NCBI RefSeq assembly: GCF_016545825.1
Contig: NC_052614.1
Span: 64,454,528 to 64,518,527, forward strand
DNA from: Eucalyptus grandis
Taxonomy: Eukaryota; Streptophyta; Magnoliopsida; Myrtales; Myrtaceae
Reading direction: 5' to 3'
Length of the DNA: 64,000 nucleotides
The position numbers and the translations under genes were made by a program. This document shows, piece by piece, positions 47,100 through 58,204 of the stretch. Position 1 is the first letter of the stretch. Each line of letters begins with the position of its first letter. A model generated the notes under the pieces. It was not told the DNA's origin and did no database searches. It saw only the letters and a list, made by a program, of their open reading frames with translations.

Positions 47100-49433
47100 A
47101 TGGATGACGCGAACGCCGTCGACGTTGCCGGAGTTCCGGCTTCACTCTCGACCTCATCGACCTCTCGAGCTCCGATATCCGACGGTCGGCGTCCCTGCTC
47201 AAACAAGTCTTCGATTCTCCCGCCTTTTTCCGCTATGTTTAGTTCGATTTCTGGTACATGAAACCGAGGAAACCGAGATTTTTCGAGTCGAGGGGGACGC
47301 TGACGGATGAATCCAATCCGTGGGCCTCGGCGTGCTTGGATTCCGGCTTTTTCTACGTGATCAATCATGGAGTCAGCCAGGACTTGATGGAGGAGGTGTT
47401 CGTCCAGAGCAGGCGGTTCTTTGGTCTGCCTTTGAGCGAGAAAATGAAGCTGGTGAGGAACGAGAAGCACCGAAGCTACACTCCTCTGTTCGATCAGGTC
47501 CTCGACCCTGCAAATCAGATAAACGGTTTGTCTGAAGATTTTGCTTCTTAAAATGGACATAGATGCATCAGATATTGCCAACTTCTTGTAATTTTGAAGG
47601 TGGCCAGTGGGAGTTAAATTGCCTCAGACATCTGTACTGAATATGCTCTCTTGGGCTCTTGTCCTATGTTGGCCAAAGTAAAACTATTCTGGTCATTTGT
47701 AGCGGCTGATTAGACAATTTTGTGGGGTATTGTTCCAAAGCTACTATGCTGCAATATGAATAAGTTATTTTTAGCTGTTGAGATTTACCATTAATCACAC
47801 TGACCAAGAGCCTCAACGCAAGTGTCTAATTGCTTACAGTGCGTTGGCTGATATTACAGTCAATAGGGTCTCCAACTCTAAATCATTTGACTTTTGGATC
47901 CAAGAGTAATGCCTAGATGATCTATAAACAGAGCGATGGTAGTCAATTTGGTAATTTTTTTATTTGTAAATGTGCACACTCAGAAATGTGGCAAAAGTAG
48001 TTGCAAGAATCATTGCTCTAGCACTTGATCTGGAGGCTGATTTTTTTTAATGCCAGAAATACTCGGCGAGCCTTTTGTGACCTTGTGCTTGTTGCACTAT
48101 GAAGGTACATTTTACTTCAATAAACTTCATAATAAACCCTGCAATTCTCTCTTCTCATCTGGTTGAAATTCCTTTCCTTGTTTAGGTCTAGTCTCAGATC
48201 CCTCTAAAGGAATATATGGAGCTGGGGCACATTCAGACTTTGGTTTTAGTACCTTGTTGGCAACAGATGATGTCCCAGGTCTCCAAGTATGAAATTTTCT
48301 CCTATAAAACTGTTGGTGCAGACTTTATGCCTAGTTATGATGCATGAAACTTTTTGAACTTATTCAGATTTGCAAGAACAAGGATGCTAAACCTCCAACA
48401 TGGAAATATGTGCAACCTATGAAAGGGTAAAGCCCAACTGCATTATAATTGTGAATTTGAGATGATTATGTTAGAGATCTCATATTTAGAGTAACGATTT
48501 TGGTGAAAGATCATCATGATAGGATTGTTATTCTAATGATTCGTGGCTTACAAATATAACTTGCAAAAACTTTGTTTTTAATCTTTACTTCTGTTTTATT
48601 GGGGAATGTGCACTGTTTCCCCTCACATGCATGATTGGAAGATTGCTTCATGCCAATGTTGGGTAGAATATTACCCCACTACTTGTAAATTTTTATGACA
48701 AAAACCCTTCTTTGTCTGACCCTGATCTGCTACTATAGTTCTTGTTTGTACAAAGGCAGTGATATGCCAGTTTAGAGAGATTATTATTGTCAGATGGGGT
48801 GACAAGGATCGATTTCCTTTTAATTACTTAGAAAGGTGCCCTCATCCACATATCCTCTCCATTCTGCAATTTGCATCTATATAAGTGTACATTTTGATCA
48901 GTTTAATCCTTCTGGTGCCTTGTTGATGAACCTCCCTTCCTTCCTTTTATCACAAACACTCTTACACACAAGCACACAATGGTATTCCACCATTCTTTCC
49001 TGGTTAATTTTGAGCAAGTCAACAGTCATAGAACTACCATGATCATGCGCATTCTACAATTACTTATGTAGTTACTCTCTTTTAGTTGTTTAGTTTATTG
49101 CTTAGATTCAGTTATACATAATCATCGCAAATACAGGACAGAAGACTTTCACAGTAATCCTGAAAAGTAACATTCTTCTGTGCCTATTTTGTACAGAGCA
49201 TTCATAATAAATCTCGGTGATATGCTAGAGCGATGGAGCAATTGTATTTTCAGGTAATATGCTTTAATAACAGTCTATATAGATAAATTGGCATGAGGAA
49301 AACTTTGAACATGAAGGTTGGAGATTATCTTATGGCAGGCAACTCTATATTGTTAACCTGTCCAAAACTCCACCAGAATTTCCTCTGTTGCGCCCTCTTG
49401 GCTCTTTCTAATATCAGTGGCCCATTAGTAGCG
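47100..49433 (+). pseudogene. Dioxygenase copy G: duplicate of copy D
   Basis: Exon 1 (from 47100) lost one base in PAST (ccggcttcactctc), so it is frameshifted, unlike D. Exon 2 (47330-47525) has the same lost acceptor A as D. Exons 3-4 are missing at the same breakpoint. Exon 5 (from 47984) runs into TAA after ADFF. Exon 6 (from 48186) keeps a normal AG acceptor, unlike D. Exon 7 (48368-48426) and exon 8 (49197-49253) follow. The same fusion to the next copy occurs near 49434. Confidence 0.87.
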
Positions 49434-52400
49434 ACGGTTGGTGTCCCTGCTCAAACAAGTCTTCGATGCTCCTGCCTTTTTCCGCTATGTTTAGTTTGAT
49501 TTCTGGTACATGAAACCGAGGAAACCAAAATTTTTCGAGTCGAGAGGGACACTGATGGATGAATCCAATCTGTTGGCCTCTAGGCATGCTTGGATGCCGG
49601 CTTTTTCTACGTGATCAATCATGGAGTCAACCAGGACTTGATGGAGGAGGTGTTCGTCCAGAGCAGGCAGTTCTTTGGTCTGCCTTTGAGAGAGAAAATG
49701 AAGCTGCTGAGGAACGAGAAGCACCGAGGCTACACTCCTCTGTTCGATCAGGTCCTCCACCCTGCAAATCAGATAAATGGTTTGTGTCTGATCATCCTGC
49801 TGAAGATTTTACTGCTTAAAGTGGACATGGATGAATAGCTGGTGATTTTGATGGCTGTAATCAGGTGGTGGTTGAGTAGCATTTCCTAGGAAAGGAAGAT
49901 CAATTAGTTATTATTCCTGTTTTCGGTTGTATCCTTGGAGAGAACTGCCACAGAATTAGGAGTTTGAATTGCTAACACATGGCCATGAACTCAAGTCAGA
50001 GATTTGGATGAAACTTGTAATTACCTCTCTGCTTATCATCTTCTGAAGATTGTTCGAGCAGTAATGAATTTATTGACATTTTGTAGGAGATTATGAGGAG
50101 GGATACTACTTACGAGTGGAAGTACCAGAGAACGATCCTCGTGCATAGTAGCCTCATTTTGGACCGAACCCCAGGCCTTCTGAGGGTAAACTGCTGTTTA
50201 ATGTAATTTCTGTCCAAATCAGTTGTTGATTGTGGATGTTTATTTTGGTTTCATTGTAGTATTTTTGAGTAGAAATATTGCCAAGATGGAGGCAGGCGAT
50301 GGAAAATTTCGTTGTCAAGCATCGTGAGTTTTTACTATAGATGATGATATAGAGCCATAGGCATTAATTTTTCTTGCTAGTTCCCGGATGTAAATTTTAT
50401 TCCATCCAAGTAAAAGATAATACAGAGATCTTCTGTTTCTCTGATGGGGTATTTTGGGCATTTTCAGTACCCGATAGTCACCATCCTCCCCTTCTATATG
50501 CATCAGACATTGCCAAATTCCTGTATTTTTGAAGGTGGCCCAATGGGAGTTAAATTGCCTCTTCCTTTTGAACTGAATATGCTCTCTTGGGCTCTTATCC
50601 TAAGTGTAATTTGTTGCTATAAACAAAGCGATGGTAGTCAATTTGGTAATTTACTTATTTGTACATGTGCACACTCAGAAATGTCGCAAAAGTAGTTGCA
50701 AGGATCAACGCTCTAGCACTTGATCTGGAGGCTGAATTTTTTGACAAGCCAGAAATACTCGGCAAGCCTATTGTGACCTTGTGCTTGTTGCACTATGAAG
50801 GTAGATTTTACTTCAATAAATTTTATAATAAATCCTGCAAATTTTTCTTCTCATCCGGTGGAAATTCCTTTCTTTGTTTAGGTCTAGTCTTTAATCCCTT
50901 TAAAGGAATATGTAGAGCTGGGGCACATTCGGACTTCGGATTTATTACCTCGTTGGCGACAGACAATGTCCTAGGTCTCCAAATATGAAATTTTCTCCTA
51001 TTAAATTGTTGGTGCAGACTTTATGCCTAGTTATAATGCTTGAAACTATTTGAACTTATTCAGATTTGCAAGAACAAGGTTGCTAAACCTCCGACATGGG
51101 AATATGTGCAACATATGAGAGGGTAAAGCCCAACTGCATCATAATTGTGAATTTGAGATGATTATGTTGGAGATCTCATATTTAGAGTAATGCTTTTGGT
51201 GGAAGATCATCATGTTAGGATTTATATATTCTTATGGTTCATGGCTTACAAATATAACTTGCAATAACTTTGTTTTAATCTTGTACTTGTGGTTTATTGG
51301 GGAATGTGCACTGTTTCCCCTTACACGCATGATTGGAAGATTGCTTCATGCCAATGTTGGGTGGATTACTACCCCAATACTTGTGACAACCTTTTGACAA
51401 AAATCCTTCCCTGTCTGACCCTGATTTGCTACTATAGTTCTTGTTTGTACAAAGGAAGCAAGATGCCAGTTTAGAGAGAAAGTAATATTGTCAGATGGGT
51501 GATAAGATGGGTTTCCATTTATTAACTTAGAGAGGCGCCCTCATCCACATATCCTTTCCTTTCTGCAATTTGCATTTAAGTGTACATATTAACTTTGATC
51601 AGTTTAATCCTTCTGGTGCCTTGCTGATGAACCTCCCTCCCTCCCTCTAAAGAGAAAACACTCTTACACACATGCATACAATGATATTCCACCATTCTTT
51701 CCTGGTTAATTTTGAGCAGGTTAACAGTCAGAGAATTACCATGCATCATATGCATTCTAGGATTACTTATGTAATTACCCTCTTTTAGTTGTTTAGATTA
51801 TTGCTTAGATTTAGTTATACATAATCCTCACAAATACAGGACAGAAAAATCTCATGGTTATCCTGAAAAGTAACATTCTTTCTGTGACTATTTTGTACAG
51901 AGCATTCATAGTGAATCTTGGTGATATGCTAGAACGATGGAGCAATTGTATTTTCAGGTAATATATTTTAATAACAGTCTATATAGATAGATTGGCACGA
52001 GGAAAGCTTTGAACGTGAAGGTTGGAGATTATCTTATGGCAGGCTACTATATATTGTTAACCTGTCCCAAACTCTACCAGAGTTTCTTCTATTGCACTCT
52101 CTTGGCTCTTTCTAATATCAGTGGCCCATTAGTAGCGAAAGAGTATCTACTCTTGACATTGGTCAGGAAAAATTTCCATATTAAACACGGTTGTTGTAGA
52201 TGGTATGATGTTTTGATGACCAACATTAATTTCTACACAGACGAATTTATGAATATCAAACAATAAAATTGCTGTTCTAGTGCTTTTGTTATCACTCAGC
52301 TCTTATTGGTCAACTTTTGGATACTAAACTTTGCATCTGTTCTGGGATCTCTGACCACAGAAAAGGCTTAACATGCATTGTCATCATGCACGAAAACATG

Positions 52401-52612
52401 TTTAAATGATATATGAAGTGAGCTTTTTGCTTGAATCTAATTGGTGTCCTGCTATTCTCTATATTTAGAAAGTGATTCTCTATTCTTTCTTTTTTTGAAT
52501 TTGAGTTGCTGTTTTTTTTGCTTCCGTTTGTCAAATCTATACTTTTGTTTTGCTTTTGCAATCAAGTCTAGGCTCCATCGAGTCATAGGGAATGGTCAAG
52601 AACGGTATTCTG
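49434..52612 (+). pseudogene. Dioxygenase copy H: duplicate of copy E with exons 6-9 retained
   Basis: Exon 1 tail, exon 2 (49584-49779), exon 3 with the same double TAG as E (cgtgcatagtagcct near 50143), and exon 4 (about 50274-50327). Intron 4 is shortened near 50602. Exon 5 (about 50686-50807), exon 6 (about 50883-50983, GICRAGAHSDFGF), exon 7 (about 51065-51123), exon 8 (about 51901-51957) and exon 9 (about 52569-52612, acceptor shifted, donor GC) follow. After exon 9 the sequence enters a CT tract and unrelated tandem repeats, so exons 10-11 are missing. Confidence 0.85.
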
Positions 52613-52617
52613 CAAGG

Positions 52618-52618
<1 letters not shown>

Positions 52619-52650
<32 letters not shown>
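52619..52650. repeat. (CT)n microsatellite
   Basis: Pure CT tract immediately behind the copy H exon 9 donor. It marks the point where dioxygenase homology ends. Confidence 0.9.
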
Positions 52651-52652
<2 letters not shown>

Positions 52653-52655
<3 letters not shown>

Positions 52656-52975
52656 TGGCACTCTTAACTCTTTCATCGGGTGGTCCATGTTGACAATTCA
52701 AAAGTTTTTAGCACGCATCAACTTTGGATGTATCGTCTCTTCATCTTTCAAGCTTTTATGCTGAGGCAGCGGACTAAAGTGATTGACATAAATGGACAGG
52801 TTTCCAGCTCATTCTCTCTAAGTTCTGGCACTCTTAACTCTTTCGTCGGGTGGTCCATGTTGACAATTCAAAAGTTTTTAGCACGCATCGACTTTGGATG
52901 CATCGTCTCTTCATCTTTCAAGCTTTTATGTTGAGGCAGCGGACTAAAGTGATTGACATAAATGGACAGGTTTCT
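52653..52975. repeat. 170-bp tandem duplication
   Basis: Unit 1 starts ttctggcactcttaactc at 52653 and unit 2 starts at 52823, nearly identical, ending aaatggacaggttt. The frames over it (MVHVDNSKVF and similar) are shifted between units. I do not recognise a protein. Confidence 0.85.
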
Positions 52976-53340
52976 AGCATTGATTGAGAGCAATGTTTTC
53001 GTCCGTATGTTCAGTGGCTTCTCGAGGGTTTATGTCATTCGTCCCGTGATGAGGGGATATGGTATGTTCTACGTTCGTGTAATGTCTCCATTCAATTAGT
53101 CATTAGATTTGTGCGAGGTGACGTCCCTCTCTCTCTCTCTCTGCCCATACCCACGGCAAGGAGAGCACCCTATGAACGCCAGTGCAGCCGCTGCCGGCGG
53201 CAGCCACGTTTCTCTCTCTGACACATGCCCTAGATCTGGGTTTTCTTGTGCTCGGTCTGAGATTGTTAGGGTCTCGGCTCAATCATGGATCGAGCACTCA
53301 AATCAACCTCGAGCCATCAATAATTAACAGCTGTCTCCAC

Positions 53341-53373
<33 letters not shown>

Positions 53374-53490
53374 GCCCTAGATCTGATCTTTCTTGTGCTG
53401 GGTCCGAGATCATTAGGGGACCATGGATCGAGGACTCAAATCAAACTCGAGCCATCAATAATTAACAGCTGTCTCTGTGTTGTCATTTTT
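52976..53490. repeat. CT-rich region with a second tandem duplication
   Basis: Two diverged units start at catgccctagatctg (about 53224 and 53371) and end at ccatcaataattaacagctgtctc (about 53335 and 53477), separated by a (CT)n tract at 53342-53370. No supported gene. Confidence 0.7.
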
Positions 53491-54431
53491 AGGGAAAATT
53501 CCAAAAAATAACCCGAAATGTCATCTTTTTCTCAAATAATAATCAGACAGAGTAAATTTTGTTTCAAATAAAAACCTAAGTAACTTTAGTTGTTCAAATA
53601 AGGGCCTCAAAAAGTGGTTTTGGTTATTTCAAATAAGAACCCGACCTCGCTAGTCGCTAGCAGGCTAAATTTTCTGGCCGATTAAGGGTATTTTCATCAT
53701 TTGGCACTTCCTCCCCTTTTTTCTTCCTTCTTTTCTTACCTTTTTTTTTTCTTTCCTGGTTCTTCTTCTTTCTCTTTGTCGATGGCTGGCTGGCGATCGA
53801 CGATGCCCACAAAGGGCTAGGCAAGGGTCGCCCTCGTCGACAAGGGCCACCCACGCCAGCCACAGGCGAGGGACGGCCTCGCCTAGGCTTGGCGACCCTC
53901 ACCCAAGGACCATCCTTGAGATCGACCCTCGCCGGCCCCTAGTAAGGGTTTGTGAGACCACCCTCACTAGATCTGGCAAGGGTCGGTCTCGCCTGGGCCT
54001 CGCCTCGCTCGCAACCAACTGACCCTTACCAGCGGCCAGCGAGGTCGCCCAGCTCTAGCCGGCCGTAGGCAAGGCCACCCTCGCCAGATCTGGCAAGGGT
54101 TGATCTCGCTTAGGGCCAGCGCAGGCCGATCTCGCGGATGGCACCCGGGTGAGGCTGTCCCTTGCCTGTGGCGTGCGTGGGCAACCCTCGCCCAGTCCTT
54201 TGTGGGCTGATCACCAGCGAAGAGGAAGAAGAAGAACAAAAAAAAAATGACAAATGATGAAAATACCCTTGAAACAAATATAATTACTTTGATCCTCATT
54301 TGAAATAATATCCACCCGGGCCTTTATTTGATAAAATAATGGCACTTCAGGTCCTTATTTGGAACAAGGTTTCTTTAGGTCATTATTTAAGAAAAAGATG
54401 GCACTTTAGATCCCTTTTTAGAATTTTCCCT
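53491..54431. mobile_element. Inverted-repeat element with GC-rich core
   Basis: The left end agggaaaattccaaaaa plus atcttttt-ctcaaataat returns in reverse complement at the right (attatttaagaaaaagatggc, ttttagaattttccct). Repeated 'caaataa(g)ggcc' motifs line the arms. The core (about 53780-54210) is GC-rich with ggcgagggt/accctcgcc units, like the other elements, but with different termini. Confidence 0.75.
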
Positions 54432-55995
54432 CATTTCTATTGGATTAATCCCATATGGCACCCACATAATATATTCCATTGTCCACTAGTCCTAGTGATT
54501 TTTAAGTTGTTGTAGTCCTCCAGGATCCTAGAAAAGTGCAAAAGCCATCGAAATGAAGCAATAATGACTTGTTATTGCTAACATAAGTTAAATAAGTGAC
54601 CCTACCTCATTAGAAGTTCAAGGCAATGTTTTAATTCCAGTTGGGTTGTATTAATTTTCTTATATTTTATGGCTATTCTAAAAGATTAAATTATTATTTG
54701 AAGATGTGGAAAGACTCGAACTCATAGCCTTATGTTCTAATACCATGTTTGATATCATGTTAGATTTTGTAAGTTCATTGTCTAATATTCTAAAATTTTA
54801 AGGTATTAGATGAAAGTGAGGATATATATATATTCTACCTGATTGTCTTGTCAAACCAGCCGATCAGCCATGAGTCATCACTACTACTCTTTTGCTACAC
54901 ATAATGGAAAAGGAAAAGAGAACGTGACAATGCAATAGCCTTATGGGAATGATGAATAGAGCTCAACACGTGGATCTTCTATACTGGTGGGGACAATGCA
55001 ACGGGTGATATGATAGGACACGTTTGGGCGTGCTGGAAAATAATTTCTGAGATCGAATCATCCCGGGTTTGGCAGCACATGGAGGAGCAATCCGACAAAT
55101 TGCGAAATCACGTGAAAGTTTGGAAGTGATCAAGGAGATAGAGATGGGTCGCGTGGTGGTGGGGGAGGGGGAAGCTCTTGCTTTATCCAGGGAGGGAACA
55201 TACTCACCCAGGCTCGATCATGACCGTGCATACCCTGCCCGTCCTCCCATGATTGGTCAGTGAGCGCGGGTCCGTTTCACTTGCTTTAAGGAGAAAACAA
55301 TGAACATTTTATGTACGTGCCGATTACGTGGCCCCGGTGGCGGTGAAATGAGTTAATTACTTTTCGATAAATCAATCAATTCGAAGGAAATTGGATTCCC
55401 CATTAGTCTGGAAATTATTGATGTCGAGTGGGTCGACTTTCCCACCGATCGATACTGCACGGGATTACAAGTAGTTCTGCGTCATTATCGTGCTATAATT
55501 TTTAGTTCGTGTACCGGGCATATACCACGAGGTGCCACAAAATTCATTGTTTTTGTCCCCCTTTTCCTTCCCCCCTTGCGAGCTAGTTCCCCATTACCTG
55601 GAGCTGGACTATTATCTGCAGGAATATTCCAAAAAAAAGAATTATTATTGTGGAAGATTGATTAGGGCGAGGGACCCGACGCAGCAAATTTCTGTTCCTT
55701 GGAATGTTCAACTTATGTGTATTATACTCTTTATGCAACATCTCATTAGTGGATAAGGAGTTTCGAGCTAATATCTTTGGTTAATTCATTTGGCCTTTTG
55801 ATGAAGAGAGAGAACATCCCAAGGTTGGTCCCATTGGCGCCACTGATCACCTCAAGGTGGTGGCTGGGCGCTCCTAGCCCTCGAAGGAGGGAGGGAGAGG
55901 GTTAAGTCAAAAGGAGGATGCAATCAAAAGAGATCACAACGGATCAAGGAAGGGAGAAGGTGCCGGGGGAGGGGAGAGGGGGTGGTGGGGAAAGA
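54432..55995. other. Intergenic, nothing recognised
   Basis: Mostly AT-rich. A short frame at 55069-55263 has no recognisable domain and no neighbouring exon that would support it. Confidence 0.5.
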
Positions 55996-56195
55996 GAGAT
56001 GGTGACCAGGGCAAAAGAGACAACGGTGGCCAACATAAGGGACCATCACTGAGGTCGCTTTCCTCCAATGTCCACCATTGGTGGGGGAAGGGGAGGGGGA
56101 GGGGGTAGAGATCGTGACCAGGGCGAAAGAGACAATGGTGGCCAACATAGGGGACCGCCACTGAGGTTGCTTTCCTCTGATGTCCACCATTGTGA
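55996..56195. repeat. About 110-bp tandem duplication, purine-rich
   Basis: gtgaccagggc(a/g)aaagagacaa, then ggtggccaacat, gaccatcactgaggtcgctttcctc and tgtccaccattg occur twice in order. Both units are separated by a (GGGGA)n-like purine tract. Confidence 0.8.
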
Positions 56196-57829
56196 AGTTA
56201 TCGATGATAGTGGATCGAGGTATTGATAGCAAAGAGGACACTTATTTTTGTTAGCCCTTTATATTAATGAGAATAAAATTAAAAAATGATTCATGCACAT
56301 TAAAACCCATCATATTTGAGTAGATCGTGTCTCTTAAAACCCATCTCAACCTATTATATGAAAGCTTGAGTAACCCATTTTTCCCACGATCCGAACAAAA
56401 TGAGTCCAAAAATGAATTAAGGATTCGTTTTGCCACTTCCATCCCATAACTTTTTAAGTCCGTAATAATTAATTAATTTGATAATGTCACATGAAAATGC
56501 AAAGTTGGTAATAATTATTATCACTTTTATTGGTGGTTGCAATTTTCAAATTTTGCTTGTCTATAATGGTTCTTGTCATTGGTGTCTATCCAAAATAGAA
56601 AATCGTCATTGGATGATGATTCCAAGTTCGGCAGCATCAAACAACCATGACTTGAAAGCACCACTAAGTCCACCTTAATTTGAAGTCCAAATTGTTATTG
56701 AGTGCAATTAATTTCTTGCAAAAGGCTGGGTAAAAATGGAAAATATCCGCACAGTGATAACACGATGATATTGTTAATAAAAAGCTCTAGGAACAGTTGG
56801 TAAGCAATCAAATAATAATATTTTTGTAAAAGAATAATGACACAAATAGTCGTTGAACTCTAATCTAATATATAGTGCGGTGTCAAATAAAATATAATTA
56901 ACAAGTGCTCCAAATGCCCTCGCTAATAAAAGCATCCACAAAAATGAAAAATGCACACACGTCACTCTTTAAAATCTATCTACCGGATATTGCAGTTTAT
57001 CGAATAGACGTTCAAATGGTTTTGCATGTTGAGAAAATCCAGATCAGACAAACACCAATATTTTACAAAGTTCTTAGGTCATTCAATCAAAGATATGTTT
57101 AACCAACATAATTAATGACCAGATGATTAGCCATGTGCGAATTGTGCGAATTGTCATAGAAATATATAATAAAATGGAGCACGAAATATTTCTGCATTAA
57201 TACAACGCTGTTTATAATGTAATAATGAATTAGCGAATACACGTTTTGCTACTTTCATAGATAGAGCATCAAAATATTTTCTTGACTTGAGAATAATCTA
57301 ATTCGAGCAAGATACGAATCTAAGAGGTACACTTAGATCAAATATTTAAGGAAGATACTATTACAATATATTGACATAGATTATGTAGCATTCTCACAGC
57401 AGCAAATGGTTTGTGAAAACATTTATAGTTGCAAGTCAAATATGTTGAGCTTAGTATTTGATCTAAAAACGGTTTTGATTGCTAAATGCGAGCTTGTCAT
57501 TTAGCAACTTTACTCAAAGTTAAAGGATGCATTTGTTTCACGGAAAATTGATGATTTGGAAAATATTTCCTTTGAAAAATGATCGTTTAAGTCACTTATA
57601 AAAATGAATTAATGAAAAATATTTTCATCATTTATTGAATTATTTAGACATAAATTGTTACCAAGAAATCACAATTAGGGTTCAAAAAAATCACAAGTTA
57701 ATGGACATGCCAGATATAAAGAATGGAGAGTTATTCTCCTTGATCAATTCTTATGACATTTTTTTTTTTTTGTCAGTCCTACTCTATTCCTACTCTACAC
57801 TCACTCTCAGACTTTTAACAGACTATTAA
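56196..57829. other. AT-rich intergenic sequence
   Basis: No gene seen. About 57535-57620 (catttgtttcacggaaaattg) resembles one end of the element family at 3843 and 63790. A T run lies at 57760-57772. Confidence 0.5.
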
Positions 57830-58204
57830 TAACATTGTCTCTTCTAGTTGTAGGAACTCTCAATTAGTCAACATCCCACGAGACACTTGATATTGCCCCT
57901 ATAGGAAGGTCACGACAATTATCACAAAACCTTTTCACATTCATGCCTTGGAGCATTGGTCCACAGGTTTAATTGTACCCTCACAGAGTTGAAAGTAAGT
58001 GTGAACGTGTGAACATAAGGAATGGGCCATAGATGTGATTGAGGGACATCATTTGATAGTGAATCTTTCTTTACATCGTTTCTTTTTCTTTCTTTCTTTC
58101 TTTCTTTTTCTAATTGAGACAATCATTTGGTAGGTTTTGGTATTGAACACGAAGAACACGTCGAAATTAGCAAACCGATGCAATCAAAAGAGACTCTGTT
58201 CATT
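57830..58204 (+). promoter_or_regulatory. Upstream flank of RLK3
   Basis: Repeated before RLK2 (about 42000-42389) and before the two RLK 5' remnants. It includes a (TTTC)n tract at about 58085-58108. No TATA box could be assigned with confidence. Confidence 0.45.

Noticed and set aside
47075..47581. 168-residue minus-strand frame
   Set aside because: Antisense of dioxygenase exons 1-2 of copy G; shorter equivalents in other copies are likewise antisense shadows.
55069..55263. 64-residue frame in unique sequence
   Set aside because: No domain, no splice partner and no conservation visible in the window.
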